A stretch of DNA of 64,000 bases from Epiperipatus broadwayi (Eukaryota; Onychophora; Udeonychophora; Euonychophora; Peripatidae): assembly GCA_028023455.1 (NCBI GenBank), contig JAQFVV010000020.1, forward strand, positions 3,891,092 to 3,955,091, in the 5' to 3' direction. Shown here one piece after another: positions 22,473 to 35,546 of this stretch. The notes beneath the pieces were generated by a model. That model searched no databases. It worked only from the letters and a program-made list of their open reading frames with translations, and was not told where the DNA came from. The position numbers and the translations under genes are program-made. Every line of letters begins with the position of its first letter. Position 1 is the stretch's first letter.

Positions 22473-24884
22473 ACATTCATATTTACTTAATTGAGGAAAT
22501 ATTAGATAGAATGGGTATCGAATAAATGAAACGTAACTGCAGACATATAGTTTAAAATTATTTATTAATACATTTTAATAAAACAATCATTAATATTCTA
22601 TGGACTAACAGCTTCAGTAGTGGGATTTGCAACATGATTATATTTTAAAGAATACATTTATTTATTTAGACATTATTTTATATTGATGATTTCAGTAGCG
22701 GTATTTCCGATACTGTAATGTTTACAAAAGGAATACATTTATTTGAAGGCGTAATCTAGCTACCTAAAATTCTCAAGTGAGTATTTCTAATGCATGCCTG
22801 GAGGGATTTATACCTTTGCAATGCAAGAGTCTAAAGTAAGATTTAAGAGTAGCGGCGGACATATATTTATTTAATTAAAATATTTATCTTATGACTAAGG
22901 ACAAACATTTATTTGAGAGTGAATTATGAAGATAATGCAGAGGCGGAGTGATATATAGAATAATAAAATTAAGTAAAGGAACACGTGGTATGCTTTAGAA
23001 AGGCGATATGGAGTGGCAGTATATTGAAACTGCAATGCCGCGAATGGGTTTATAAGAGTATCGGGCTGGTCTCTGCCATCGGCCTGACGAAGTAAGGTGT
23101 CACATAAGCATAACCAGGGACAAGTGGTCCATGTCGCAGTTTTGCCGGCTGGCTGCATGACATTGTCAAGTCCTACAGGAGCACCCATTATGCCCGCTTG
23201 TGTAGGACGACTGGGGTTAATTTCAACCCTGAAGAATCTGGAAATTTCACAGCAGAATGGGTCATCGCGTCTCTAAAACGTAGCACATGTATACTGTATA
23301 AATGATTATGATGAGATTTAAAATAGATTTCTAACTAGGCCCTACATTATCAACGTTTACTAAAGAACGTTGGCGACTCTCAAAGAAATGTAATTTTCTG
23401 GAATTATTCATGATGATTTAGTAAATACAAAACATATATATAAATTGGGAATTATTATAACTAATACGTCAGCCATTTGCAAAGTAGTAGACCCCTGCAT
23501 TACAATAAATGAAGCATTGAATGTGTCGATTTATATGAAAGTTAAGTTACTAAAGAAAGTAAATATTAATGAAAATTTGACATGCATTCATTGTTTTAAA
23601 CGATCATAGATTTAAACTTTGAAAATAGAGACAATTGTGAGCATGCAATAATTAAATAATAAATATAGATAAAATGTAGATTTTAGAAATACACACCCCA
23701 GATAGAGTGAGGTAAGCTAGATTATTAGAGAAATTTACATATTAAATTAATTATTCAATTTAGTTATACAAATGGTAGTTTTTACATTTTATAATTTAGA
23801 TAAGTAGTATGAAGAAGAGCTATAGCATATTATTAGAGTACTCTAGAGTTTGAACACAGACAGGTACCTGTTTTATAAGAAGTTTTCTGAGTCCATTAGT
23901 TTAGCAGCAAATAAAGTTCATGAGTGGCAATTCTTTCTTGTATTTAGATATTCATTTAATTTCATGGCAGCAGCAGCTTTCTCATTCATCTCAGGCAGCA
24001 GATCTTCATGGTGAATTTATGACGGGCAGTGGAAAGTTCACATCCGATAGGCCATTTCCCGATGGAGAATAATCTAGGTGCTTTACTCGGTCATACCTTG
24101 GCAGGAACAAATTACTTTATTATTTTGGAGACTCAGTGATCAAGAGCAAAGCTAAAGTTTAAGTGAATGTCTCCAGCAAGTCTAAGATGGCCTCTTTTCT
24201 TATCTTGATTTTTCACATTTTTGTTAAGATATTTTTAGGTTCTACTTAATCTGCCCTGAGGATAATCAATGCATTTAGTTGGTTTTTTTAATTAAAGAAA
24301 GCTGCCGTTCTATTGTTTACATTTTACATTTCCTAATTACATTTTGGGGAATTTTTCTTTAATTAATCTATCATCTATCACTGACCGATGCTTTTAAATT
24401 TCAAAAACAAAAAGGGAACATAAGATTATTTTAACTTTTAATTAAATATTACATCAGATATTTTTAGAATTATTATTAAATGAAATTTAAACAAAGCAAT
24501 AAATACGAACTTTATAATCCAAAATAAATGATTAAAATTATACAAAATTATATAACTAAAAGAAATCTAAATTATATTATTTTATCCCTATTTATTGCGT
24601 TTAATTTGAGATCGAAATGTGTGCGTGTTTATGCTGAATTCTACACATATTTATACATTTCTAAGATTGCTACACACACAATTCGATACCAAAAAGTTTA
24701 AATTTGGGCGGGATAGATCGGTCAGTGAGAGATGACAGAAAAAGGTGAAACTTAAGATTCGAATACGAATCTTACTGTTTCAGCGCCATCTATTGATCAT
24801 ATATATATATATAATGTAAATTAAACAAAAATAATGTTAAATGTGTTCTTTTTTACAAAATACTGTATATGTATTTTTAATTCC
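22473..24884. other. Mostly non-coding, one GC-richer island
   Basis: 22970-23290 is clearly richer in G+C and CpG than its surroundings; a minus-strand frame of 97 codons covers it but ends in hydrophobic low complexity and is not recognised. 23940-24200 is a second mildly GC-rich patch. 24753-24773 holds a small perfect hairpin (AAGATTCG / CGAATCTT) followed by GCGCCATCT. Confidence 0.35.
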
Positions 24885-25072
24885 AGAACTATGGATCTAC
24901 CAATTGTAATTCAACCTGTCATTTGCTGCATTTACGCAAGTTATGACTTTTTGTTATTATTATAACCAAATATGAATAAGAACTATGGATCTACCAATTG
25001 TAATTCAACCTGTCATTTGCTGCGTTTACACAAGTTATGACTTTTTGTTATTATTATAACCAAATATGAATA
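24885..25072 (+). repeat. 94-bp tandem duplication, two copies
   Basis: AGAACTATGGATCTACCAAT begins at 24885 and at 24979; the units differ at about two bases. Non-coding. Confidence 0.92.
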
Positions 25073-25543
25073 AAAAGTATCAATAAAAATTAACAGTAGT
25101 CAATGATTATAAATTTATAAAAGATTTTAAGATTTAAAATTTGATTTCAATAATTAGGATTACTTAAAATCTATTTTCAAAAGTCAAGGCTTTATAACAA
25201 TTGTAAAAATTTGTTAAACAATGTAAAACAAAATGTTTGACTGAAGATTTGTGATAATGGCATTTTATTTTTAGTTATGTATCAATTACTTCCAACTCTA
25301 ATTGTACTGTTAAATGTTTTTAGAAAACATCACACTTTATTTACACCTTTTCTAATCCAATCATCAGTTAGTAATACGTTAGAACACCATGTTCCAAGTA
25401 ATATTATTTTCTCTTCTTTAGAGCCACTAACCTGATTAAGTAACAGTCTCATATGGGTATTTCTTTTGGCAGAATAATCTAGTTGATTAGACTCATTTTA
25501 GATTTAACATTTACAAATTTAAAAATTGAAACAATAGAAATTC
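25073..25543. other. Nothing recognised
   Basis: AT-rich, no coding frame or repeat found. Confidence 0.4.
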
Positions 25544-25770
25544 ACTTCATACAATAGTGCTATCTAGTACAAACCTTAGAAATCAATGGATGCTAGAAGA
25601 TCGATGCATCAAAATTTCTATCTAATGCCTATTCATCCAATATCACCAGATTAGTGTCTAGCTTGTAATTGTGTAAGCATAAGAAATGGTGACCATGTGA
25701 TGTTTAGTAGTTTAAATTCAAAAGTTTCTGATTAAATCCTCATGTTAATACAGTCACTAGTCAAGCTAGT
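25544..25770 (+). repeat. Dispersed repeat related to 48.4-48.97 kb
   Basis: ATCAATGGATGC.AGAAG, TCTAATGCCTA.TCATCCAATATC and ATGTGATGTTTAGT recur with changes at 48490-48580 and 48950-48970. GTCACTAGTCAAGC near 25750 resembles 63046 in another element. Confidence 0.6.
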
Positions 25771-26287
25771 AACATACAAATAAGAAAGAGAATAAACACT
25801 ATAGAAATGCTGTTTTGTGCTAAATATATGTTATTATTAATTAATAAATATAATTGAAAAAATATAAAAGAAGTTTGAATTTTTTAAAAAACATTTAACA
25901 TTTCAATGTAAAACAACAAATATGAATATATTTTAGTTTTAATAATAAATGCAATCAAATGTTTTTTTTCTGCAATAAATGAAATCGAAAAAAAATAGAA
26001 AATGATTTAGTTAATATTAATAACTGAAAATCAAATTTAGTTAAACAATTCAATGTGGTTACATTTTCAAATGAAAAAAACAATATAAATAACTAAAATT
26101 AGAAGTTTGACCTAAATAAAAAAAATTGTTACATTAAAAGTAATACATTTTACAGGCTTAAACCTGCATTTATATATGTAATATATGCGGAATTCGAACT
26201 CAAACGACCCACTACTCTCAGTGCCATCTCATATTACTGATTCACGTCACACACATGTTGAAAAGTATATACGTGAAGAATTTTTTT
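25771..26287. other. Nothing recognised
   Basis: AT-rich. GTGCCATCT at 26221 repeats a core found at several repeat ends in the window. Confidence 0.4.
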
Positions 26288-26590
26288 CACTTAATGCTAC
26301 TGTATATGCAAAAAGATAAAAGTTAAAAGAATAAACAGTAATATTGTGCTAGTTAACTCAGTCCCAGAGAAGTGTTATTCAAATCTAAATGTTTGAGTCA
26401 TTCCTGGCTTAATAAAGTATTAAAAAATCTCAATTTATTCAAAAGAATGGAACTGTTTGTTATATCCAACTTTTCAATGAATATTTTTACATCTTTACAA
26501 TTCTCCTAGAAACTAACTATAGTTATTATTATTACTATTCATCATCACCACAATAGAAATTCAAAATAAATTATCACATAATATATATAA
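26288..26590 (+). repeat. Dispersed repeat, copy 2
   Basis: Counterpart of 16300-16597; both end in ATCACATAATATATAT. No terminal inverted repeat or coding frame seen. Confidence 0.85.
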
Positions 26591-28890
26591 AAAATATAAA
26601 TCGTACAAATCTCTTCATAAATAGTATAAAATTATAATTATAAACGTAATAACAAATATTTATGATCGAATTCAGACACAAGCATCGCTCTAGCTATTAC
26701 ATAATACAACATTAAAGGTAGGCAAAAACTTTTTTCTAGAGTCACAGATTTTAATAAATTCTTTTTAAAAAAGGTCTCAAAACTTTCAAATAAAATTATA
26801 CCATGCACTAAAATTTAAGCTTAAATGATTGTCCAGTAATCGTTGTGAAAATAATAATGCTATCAAAATACTATTTCTAAATTTAATTAAATTAAATTAA
26901 AGATGATTACAATTTTTGGTTAACCAATAACGGAGAGTATTGACTGTGTATAAAAAATTTAAAATGATTAATAAAATAGATAGAAGTTGACATATTGGTC
27001 ATGTTGGAGTAAGAATAGGATTTTGCTCAACAAAAGAAGTCACTACAAGTATATTAAAATATGTAAGCTAATAATCTGAGATTCAGAAATCCTGGGAATT
27101 TGGGTACAATCGTATTACCTCCTTGTCTTCATTGACTCTCAAACTTATAATATATTGCTCTGTAATAAATCACATCGAGTGAATTATTACTCCTAAGTAG
27201 TATTTTAATAGCGAGCAGAAAAGAATCATGACTTAATTGCTTAGAACATATTCCTTTGCTTATTTTTTAATTGTCTTACATATATTTATAAATAAAATCA
27301 TTAAATATCACATAGAGATTAATACTCAAACAACTGGTTTATTAAATAAATAAAATATTCTCAGTTCAATTCACAAGACAAAACTTTCTTAGAGAAAAGA
27401 ACAGACTGTCTTTTCTCTGTAAATCATTTTCTTTTATAGAGGCTTATCTGAAGCATTTTGGAAAGAAAGCATCAATACTTTTAAATCAATCATATTACTT
27501 TTAAAACTATACTTAGTTGACATTTGTGCTATATATATATCATTGAAAGCCAGTCAGTTCTTAGACAATCGCTATATCATTAACAATCAACAATTTCAAA
27601 CTGATTTTACAGGCATTGCTTTAATGCAAATAATTTTCGTTAATATGTATAACAAAATATTTATAAAGTCTTGCATATAGAATAAATTTTAAAGTGGTTT
27701 TAAAATGTTTAAAAGAAAATAAGTGTAAAAATAAAATGTTTTATTACTTTATTCTTTTGAAAATAAATAATATTTTTCTTTTTTAAAACAAAAATGTTGT
27801 TAGGGTAACCAACAGAAGCTTTCAAAACTCATCTGCTTTTCAAGAAACCGGGAAAAGAATTGTAACGCATTTCGCGCGCCTCGAGATGTCTCTTACTGCC
27901 AAGAAGTCAATGAAATTTTATAAAAAAAAATTAAGTTATACATGCATTTTATGGAGTAGAAAACTCTCCAGAATCCTTTCCCTGATCTATCCAGTAGTGT
28001 AGCTAAAGATAGAACTGTTGACAAAAATATGTCTTAAAATTTAATTTTGTTTATGTTGATCTATTCATCATTATTGAATGCTGAAGAGATATTTATTTGC
28101 CAAAGAAAGGAAAAAACTAGTCATCTAAAGTAATTATTCCATATAATGGTATTTCCATAATGAACATGCCAATCTACTTATTTTAAATGCTCAGAAAAAA
28201 CTGCAGTGGAAACTCTCATAAGAAAACTGCCTTGGAAGGAATTAAAAGAAGCTAAAATCTTATATTTCCAGAAAACAGATTAAAATTCAACGATTAATGG
28301 AAATGTTCCCATATTTATGCATACAAAATGTACATGTGTCTCACAAAGACAGGATAGTAAATCAACTGAACTTTCTATAATTATCTTCAAACATATTGTA
28401 AGTTACAAAGATTTTCCCTTCTTAATCGCCATATTAGTTTTTTAATTGTAAATATGTAAATATATTTTTTTATTATCATTATCATCATATAATACTATTC
28501 TTTCAATAAAGTTATTGTTTGTTGTTAATAACTTTGGGTTTGTCATTCCTCATCTGAAGCTGATTATTTATTTGTTAATGTAATGATCAGGAAATATAAT
28601 CGAATCTGCATGGTAACTTGTTTTCATGCTCAATTTGATCGTTACTCATGACTAGAAGTTACTTGTCAATTAAAAATAAATTGTATTCGGTCACTCCACC
28701 ATGTACATGGTCACCCATTAGCTGTCTTTAAATTCCACTAAATGAAAATTTAATTGCCAAATATCATTTTTTTTTTTATTTAATTAACAAAAATTTATTA
28801 CCAATTGTTTAATATGGGCACTTACCGTTACTATATATATATATATATAAAGTTTGATATCTGTATTCGTTCCACAATATATGTAATATG
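26591..28890. other. No gene seen
   Basis: AT-rich throughout except a small CpG patch at 27858-27905 (CGCATTTCGCGCGCCTCGAG). (TA)n at 28827-28850. Confidence 0.4.
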
Positions 28891-29024
28891 CAAATCAATA
28901 TATATATCAAAATACACTACAATTTACATAAATTATATTATTTTTAGAAGTACTTAAAAAAATAATATAATAATAATATAATTTATGTAAATTGTACTGT
29001 ATTTTGATATATATATTGATTTGT
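28891..29024. repeat. Small foldback, 50-bp arms
   Basis: CAAATCAATATATATATCAA (28891) pairs with TTGATATATATATTGATTTG (ending 29024); AATTTACATAAATTATATTA pairs within. Spacer about 34 bases. Confidence 0.85.
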
Positions 29025-30309
29025 ATTATTTATATATATATATATATCATTTTTATATGTATATAATAGTACATTTTAATGGTATTTTAGTATATAATAA
29101 TAATATATGTATGGTTTTAGTTTTTGTAAAGGAGGTTTTTTTTTTTAAAAAAGGTGTTCTTTTGTATTTTTTTGTACAAAGTTTTGTTGGTTTTGGCGTA
29201 TGTAATTCTTGTATTTATATTGTACATGCATGTATTAGAATAATTAATTTGGTTTTGCATAGTTTACTAAGTATTTCATAAAAATGTAATTACTATATTT
29301 TTTTGTTTATGTTAAAAAAGTATGAGATATTTATCGGTTGATTGATAAGAATAGTTGTATAAAGATTTTTATCCTATAGAAATTAATTTTGTTATCTGAT
29401 ATGTAATACTGTATTTTAGTATTTAAATTTTGGAAATAACCATTTTGCTATGCTTTCTGATGAAAACCAGTCTGCTGGTTGAAATATTAAAGTAGTTTTA
29501 TAGAAAAGTAATTGTGAGTTGTTTTTAATATATATATATAATGTATGTGTATTTATAAGCTGCAGAAAGAATTTGCTGTTAACTGAAATAAAACATTTTA
29601 TTATTTTTCGAGGCCTTAAAGGAAACAAGCAGGAAAAATTCTTAATGTTCAGTCCATACGTTTTTGTTACTACGTTACTGCAGTTGTTATTTCTATGTGA
29701 ATATTCATATAATAAATGAACATAGATGGAATTCTAATCTATATGCATGAGCCACTGCGGAATTTATTAGCTTTTTATCTCTAAGTTTAAGATCAAGAAA
29801 TATGGTCTTTGTTCTCAATTGCCTGATTTTTGTTTGAAATTAGAATGAATATATATGAATGATTTTTATATTTACAATCAAGAGAGATAAAACTAAATTA
29901 TATCTTTTACTCCTTTGAGGCTGTAAAGTCATCATTCAAGGTAACCGTTAGCAACTAGAGCTACAGAGTATTAAAAAATTCTGATTCCAGATTTAGACTT
30001 TCATTCAAGGATATCTTTTGTTTAGATATTTACAACTGCAGATTACTTTCAAGTGAAAAAAGTCTGCATAAATTAAAAAAATAACTGTCTAATATTAAAT
30101 GAGATAGTGTTAGATTACGTAAAGTTAAAAAATAAAAGAAAATTATTTTAAAAATTTTTAAAATGGATATATAATTCACTACAAATGTACAAATATTGAA
30201 ATCACTAATGGAATAAGATTCACTATAAAGAAATATCCATAAATAGAGTTAATAGTATTTCATGAAGAGTAACAAGATTAATGCAAATAATTCACATTTA
30301 TACCCATCA
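29025..30309. other. No gene seen
   Basis: Phe/Tyr/Ile-rich short frames here follow from AT-rich sequence. Nothing recognised. Confidence 0.4.
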
Positions 30310-31793
30310 AGTTCTTATTGTAATGAAAAAAATAGAGGACTTTTATATGGATGCACAAAATGCTTTTTATTAGACAAATAACATTTTAAAATTGCCATGG
30401 GAGACTTTATTGCAATGAAAGTTGTAGTGCAGTAAGTAATTTAGTTATGCTGACTGAAAAGTGAGAGGATACTGACTTGTGGAGTTTTTTTTTAAAAAAG
30501 TAAAATTATATTATGAAATCTTTCTTTAAACAAAATTGTTAAATGGAAATGGATATAGAAACATCCAAATGAATATGAAACAAAATCGGACTATATTGTG
30601 GTTAAACAAAATATATTATATTTTAGGATTGTAATATTTAGTTCAGGAAATAATCATAGATTAATGAAATATAAGATATGGTTTTAATAATAAACTAAAT
30701 AAAGAAAAACTATTATGAAAAACAATATTAACAGTTAATACTTCTATTCTTCAGAACTCACCAGTAAACTTAAATTCGAATTTACAAATCACTTTAAAAT
30801 ATTAATATACTTTGAAGATAGTTCATACTTGAGTAAAATCAATAAAACAAACTGATATGCTACTAAGAACATCCAGAAAGGCAGTAGATAAAAAAAAATG
30901 CAATTTAGCAATAATTTTTTAGAGATAAGACTATGCTTGAAAAAAAAAAAGAAATATGAAAATCTTTAAGATCGTGAATATCTAGAATTTTGTAAAATAA
31001 TATTAAAAAGAGATAATAATAATATAATAAATATAATTATGACTTGGCAAGGAAACAATAGAAGAAAATAAAAATATAATAGAAGAAAATAAAAGTATCT
31101 TAATTGTGAAATAATGTCTTAGTATTAGAAGCAAAGTTGTTTTTATAATTCCAAAAATGAAACTATTACTAAAAAGTAATATTCAATTTTATTTACTGGA
31201 TCAGAGATGTATATAATTTTATCAAAAGAATTTTGCGCCCTAAACACATGCGCTGTAAATTCTCTTTGTTTAGATTATTACTAAAAAGATAGATGGCATC
31301 ATGATACGTGGGAAAGAATTGTGTAAAGTATTCTATATTAATAAAGACTAAAAATCAAAGTATTTCTTAGCTACTACATTTTCTGATTTGTTCAGCGTAT
31401 TAAATGAAGCCAGGCATATAATTAAATCTATGAAGACGAGAAAATTTTTAGAAAATTATGAAATAATTATTGATATATTAGAATTTAATCAAGAAATAGA
31501 AAATTTATTGTAAAGTTATACACCAAATGCCTAAATCGTAAAGTAACTAGATGATTGAAAGAATGCAGTAGCAATGTTGCTATTTAAGATAGATATTGAA
31601 AAGATATTAGAAATTAGACCTATCAGTTTTTTTATTAGTTGTATACAAAATCTTTATCAAAAAAATTACAACTCGACCACAATGATTTCTGAATTTTAAT
31701 CAACCAAATGAAGAAGCTAAATTTAATAGCTTTAGAACAATAGACCACATCTATGTATTGAGAGAAATTATAGAAAGAACTAAGTGACTATGA

Positions 31794-32018
31794 GTGCCAT
31801 CATGCGTTGGATTTCTAGATTATGAAAAAGCATTTGATTCTATAAAGATTTTTATAGGGATTAAAGTATTGGATCATCAAGATAATACTCTAGAACATTG
31901 GAATATTTTGAAAAAAACAATTCTTAAAATGCAGCAGTTATGTTTAGATAATATAGTTATATTAAGTAGATTTACATTGAGAAAACAGGATGATTTCATT
32001 TCATCAAAACTTTTATAA
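31794..32018 (+). pseudogene. RTE reverse transcriptase palm fragment
   Basis: Frame with GFLDYEKAFDSI, the aspartate-bearing palm motif A, followed by IKVLDHQDNT, which parallels IKALDHQNID in the first LINE. The frame ends at 32018. A relic only. Confidence 0.8.
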
Positions 32019-32523
32019 CAATTTTACAAAAAATATATTATAGATTAAATTAAGAAGCTAAAGGAGTAAACGTAAATGGATATTACTTAAGTCATCTAGA
32101 TTTTCAAGTTGATATATTTGTTTTTGCAAATAATGTTTCAGAGCTTCAGGAAATGTTGCAAAAACTATCAGATAAGAAAATAAAAAAGTTGGTGCAAAGA
32201 TAATGCTAAAAAGACTAAAGCATCAATGGCTTTTCTTTGAAGATGAAAATGAAGATATATAGTCCTGAATTAGAAGAAGTTAACAACTATAAGTATTTTA
32301 TTCAGGACATTAATACAAAGAAGAAACGTAGTAGATGAAATTAATCAGACTTAAACTCGGATGAGTGCTTTTGGTAGAAATAAGTTATTATTAAAATGCG
32401 ACAAGCCTAGATGATTGAAAAGGAATGTTCTTAATAATGTATTTTATGTTTTTATTACTGATTTGAAAACTAAACATTTAACAGAAGAGCAATTCAGTGA
32501 TTTCATAACACTCAATGAAATAT

Positions 32524-32524
32524 G

Positions 32525-32579
<55 letters not shown>
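32524..32579. repeat. (TA)n microsatellite
   Basis: About 27 uninterrupted TA units inside the LINE relic. Confidence 0.97.
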
Positions 32580-32582
<3 letters not shown>

Positions 32583-32920
32583 AGAAGAACAAAAAGAGAT
32601 TGAATATGAAATATGCATAAGAAAGCAAATATGTATCCCTAACATCATTGGAAGCATTAAAAGAACTAAATAGAGGTGGTATGGACATGTTTCTGGGAGA
32701 GGTAAAAATAGATAAAAATTGAAGTTTCAAATTGGATACCAAGAGGTTATAAAAAGCCTAAAAAGTAACCATATGTAAGATGGATGGATGAGTTAAGGCA
32801 GTTTTCTGGTGCACTATGGAGAGAGAAGAGAACTAGGAATTGAAAAAACTGGTTTGAATTTGGAAAGACATTTCAGTGAATTGTTAATGATTAAAAAATA
32901 TGATGATAATGATGATGTAA

Positions 32921-33549
32921 TAAAACTGAAGACTTTTACAAATAAAGTATATAAATATATTTCAAATTTGTTTCTACATATATATAACTGAAGGGATACT
33001 AATTCTTCAATGTAGCATCTAGCACATTTTGTATTTTATTTTATACCATGCCATACGGTTAAAATATAATTGATTTTTGCGCGATTCAAGTTAATAACCG
33101 ATAGCTAGTTTACAAACACCGCAAATGTTATTTTTATTTAAATATCACTAATACGATCTATTTATGAAAATGATCATTTTTTTTTATAACGTAACAATAA
33201 TAAGAACGCTTGGTAATTGGCATAGTAAACATTTATATTGCAGTACCAATTAAATCGTTTATTATATGTATATATAATACATCATGTACAGATATGTAAG
33301 TGCATTAAGAAAGTTAAAATTATTCATTAATTATAAATATTATAAATATATGAATTGTATGTGCTATAATTCAAAAAATAAACATTGAATGTAATTTTTT
33401 AAAGTTTAAAATTCTGAACAAGTATATAAATAAATAATTCAGTGGCTTATATATATATATATGTAAATATTGTGGAAGGAAATAACCCTTCACAGATAGC
33501 GCATGCGTGAAGAGTCTTTTCCTCCCCAAGATTTGCATTATTTAAATAA
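32921..33549. other. No gene seen
   Basis: AT-rich; 33486-33515 contains a small hairpin (CTTCAC / GTGAAG around GCGCATGC). Confidence 0.4.
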
Positions 33550-34200
33550 GTAAATAACTCAGATTATATGTAACTGAACAGGAAATAACTAAAGCTTCCA
33601 ATGAGTTATATCATGCTTGCAACCCAATCACAAACATCCATCAATCTAGAAGTCAGATCAAGTCTCAGACCATAGATATATTAGAAAAATAGACTTTATC
33701 AAGCAATTCATATAGCACGTGAAATTTCAACTTTATATACACATTATTTCTAGAGAAATCCTAATCTTAATCTTTTTTCATTAATTCCAATTCTATCAAA
33801 GATTACCAAAACATATAATCAAGGACATGTGAAAAGAATAAATAATTTCAAGATGCACATTTTTTATGCTGAACCAGCACTCATCAGTTGGCCCAGATCA
33901 CAATCTCTTACACATATCTTCATCATGTGTTCAGTGTATATCTATATAAAAAATTACTATAGTTTAATTGACATGTTTCCAATTTTCGGCAGTACAACAT
34001 TAATATAAACCATGCTAATAGAAATATATTAATAACTATACTAATCATTTATCAACCTAAACATTATCACTAATTCAAATAAGTTTTTTTAAATATTATT
34101 TAATGGATAATGAATCTGCAGTAGCATAGAGGTATCACCACCTGATTTCTTTGACCATGTTGATAGTGTTGATAAGTTTTATACTTTTCAAACAAGATGG
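33550..34200 (+). repeat. Half-copy of the following foldback
   Basis: Aligns with the left arm at 34335-34860 (AAATAACTCAGATTATAT, ACCATAGATATATTAGAAA, AAGCAATTCATATAGCAC). At its right end (34110-34190) it carries the loop sequence of the next copy in inverted orientation. Confidence 0.8.
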
Positions 34201-34334
34201 GGACAGTATCCACTTTTAACATCTTGTAGAGGGGGGTATACAATCATTGTATTACATTCCTAGGATCAAAGCAGAGCTTTAGTTTCGACAACCTTTAAAT
34301 ATAAAATGACAATTCATTTATAATACATGAAAAT

Positions 34335-35450
34335 ATGTAAATAACTCAGATTATATATAACTGAAAAGGGAGTAACAGAAGCTTTCAATGAATTATATCA
34401 TGATTACAACTCAATCACAACCACATCAGCCCAGAAGTCAAGATAACCTCTCAGACCATAGATATATTAGAAACATCTTTTGTCAAGCAATTCATATAGC
34501 ACTTGTGACATTTAAACTTCATATATACATTATTTCTAGAGAAACCCTAATCTTTATTTTTTTATAATTTTTTATTATTAATTACAATTCTATAACAGAC
34601 TTCTGAAACATATGATCAAAGACATGTGAAAAGACTAAATGATCCCCAAGATGTGCATTTCATGCTGAACCAGCACTCATCAGTTGGCAATCTGTTAGAC
34701 ATATATTCATCATTTGTTCAGTATATATCTAGATAGCAAATTACTATAGTTTAATTGACAGATTTCAAATTTTCTTCAATACAATATTAATAAAAATCAC
34801 TATAATAAAAATATATTAATAACTGTACTAATTATTTATCTGCCTAGACATTATCACTAAATCAACTGTGTGAAAAGTGTGAAACTTATCAATACTGGCA
34901 ACATGGGTAAAGAAATCAGTGTTGATACCTCTATGACACTGCAGATACATTTTCCATTAAATAAGACTTTTAAAAAACTTATATGATTAATGATAATATA
35001 TAGGTTGATAAATGATTACTACAGCTATTAATATATTTTCATTAGAATGATTTTTATTAATATTATCCTGTAGAAAATTTGAAACCTGACAATTAAGCTA
35101 TAGTAATTTGCTATCTAGATATATACTGAACGATTGTTGAAGATATGTGTAAGAGATTGTCGTATGGACCAACTGATGAGTCTGGCTCAGCATAAAATGC
35201 TTATCTTGAGATGTTTTTCACATGTCTTTGATCATATGTTTCGATAATCTGTGATAGAATTGTAATTATTAAAAAAAAATTATAAAAAAAAATAACGTTA
35301 GGGTTTCTCTAGAAATAAGGTGAATATGAAGTCGAAATGTCACATGTGCTATATGAATTGCTTGACAAAGTGTATGTTTCTCATGTATCTATGAACTGAC
35401 TTCTTGGTTGATAGATTGTTGTAATTGGGTTGCAATCAGTATTTATATAA
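34335..35450. repeat. Large foldback repeat, arms about 450-530 bp
   Basis: The left arm 34335-34860 is the reverse complement of about 35010-35450 (AATTTGCTATCTAGATATA on the right arm pairs with TATATCTAGATAGCAAATT on the left). The spacer 34861-35010 holds CACTGCAGATAC. Mismatches are scattered, so it is not recent. It ends about 80 bases short of the F-box exon. Confidence 0.8.
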
Positions 35451-35546
35451 CTAAACTGAAACTGCCCTTCAGACTTCAGTTGCATTTAAATCTATTCATG
35501 TATTTTTAAATGTAAACATAATAAAGTTAATAAGATGTAATTTTAC

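Larger units (their letters stand above)
30310..32920 (+). mobile_element. Second RTE-type LINE, strongly decayed
   Basis: Plus-strand counterpart of the 11.4-14 kb LINE. In order: FYMDAQNAF then an LPWETLL frame over the endonuclease (30330-30420), scattered RT pieces, LDYEKAFDSI and IKVLDHQD (31810-31880), and a C-terminal piece near 32740-32860 matching the basic tail. It ends at about 32900 in a GATGATAATGATGATG tail. Many stops and shifts. A (TA)n microsatellite has expanded within it at 32524-32579. Confidence 0.8.

Noticed and set aside
29021-29281. 86-codon Tyr/Ile/Val-rich frame
   Set aside because: Composition follows (TA)n and T-rich sequence; starts inside a foldback arm.
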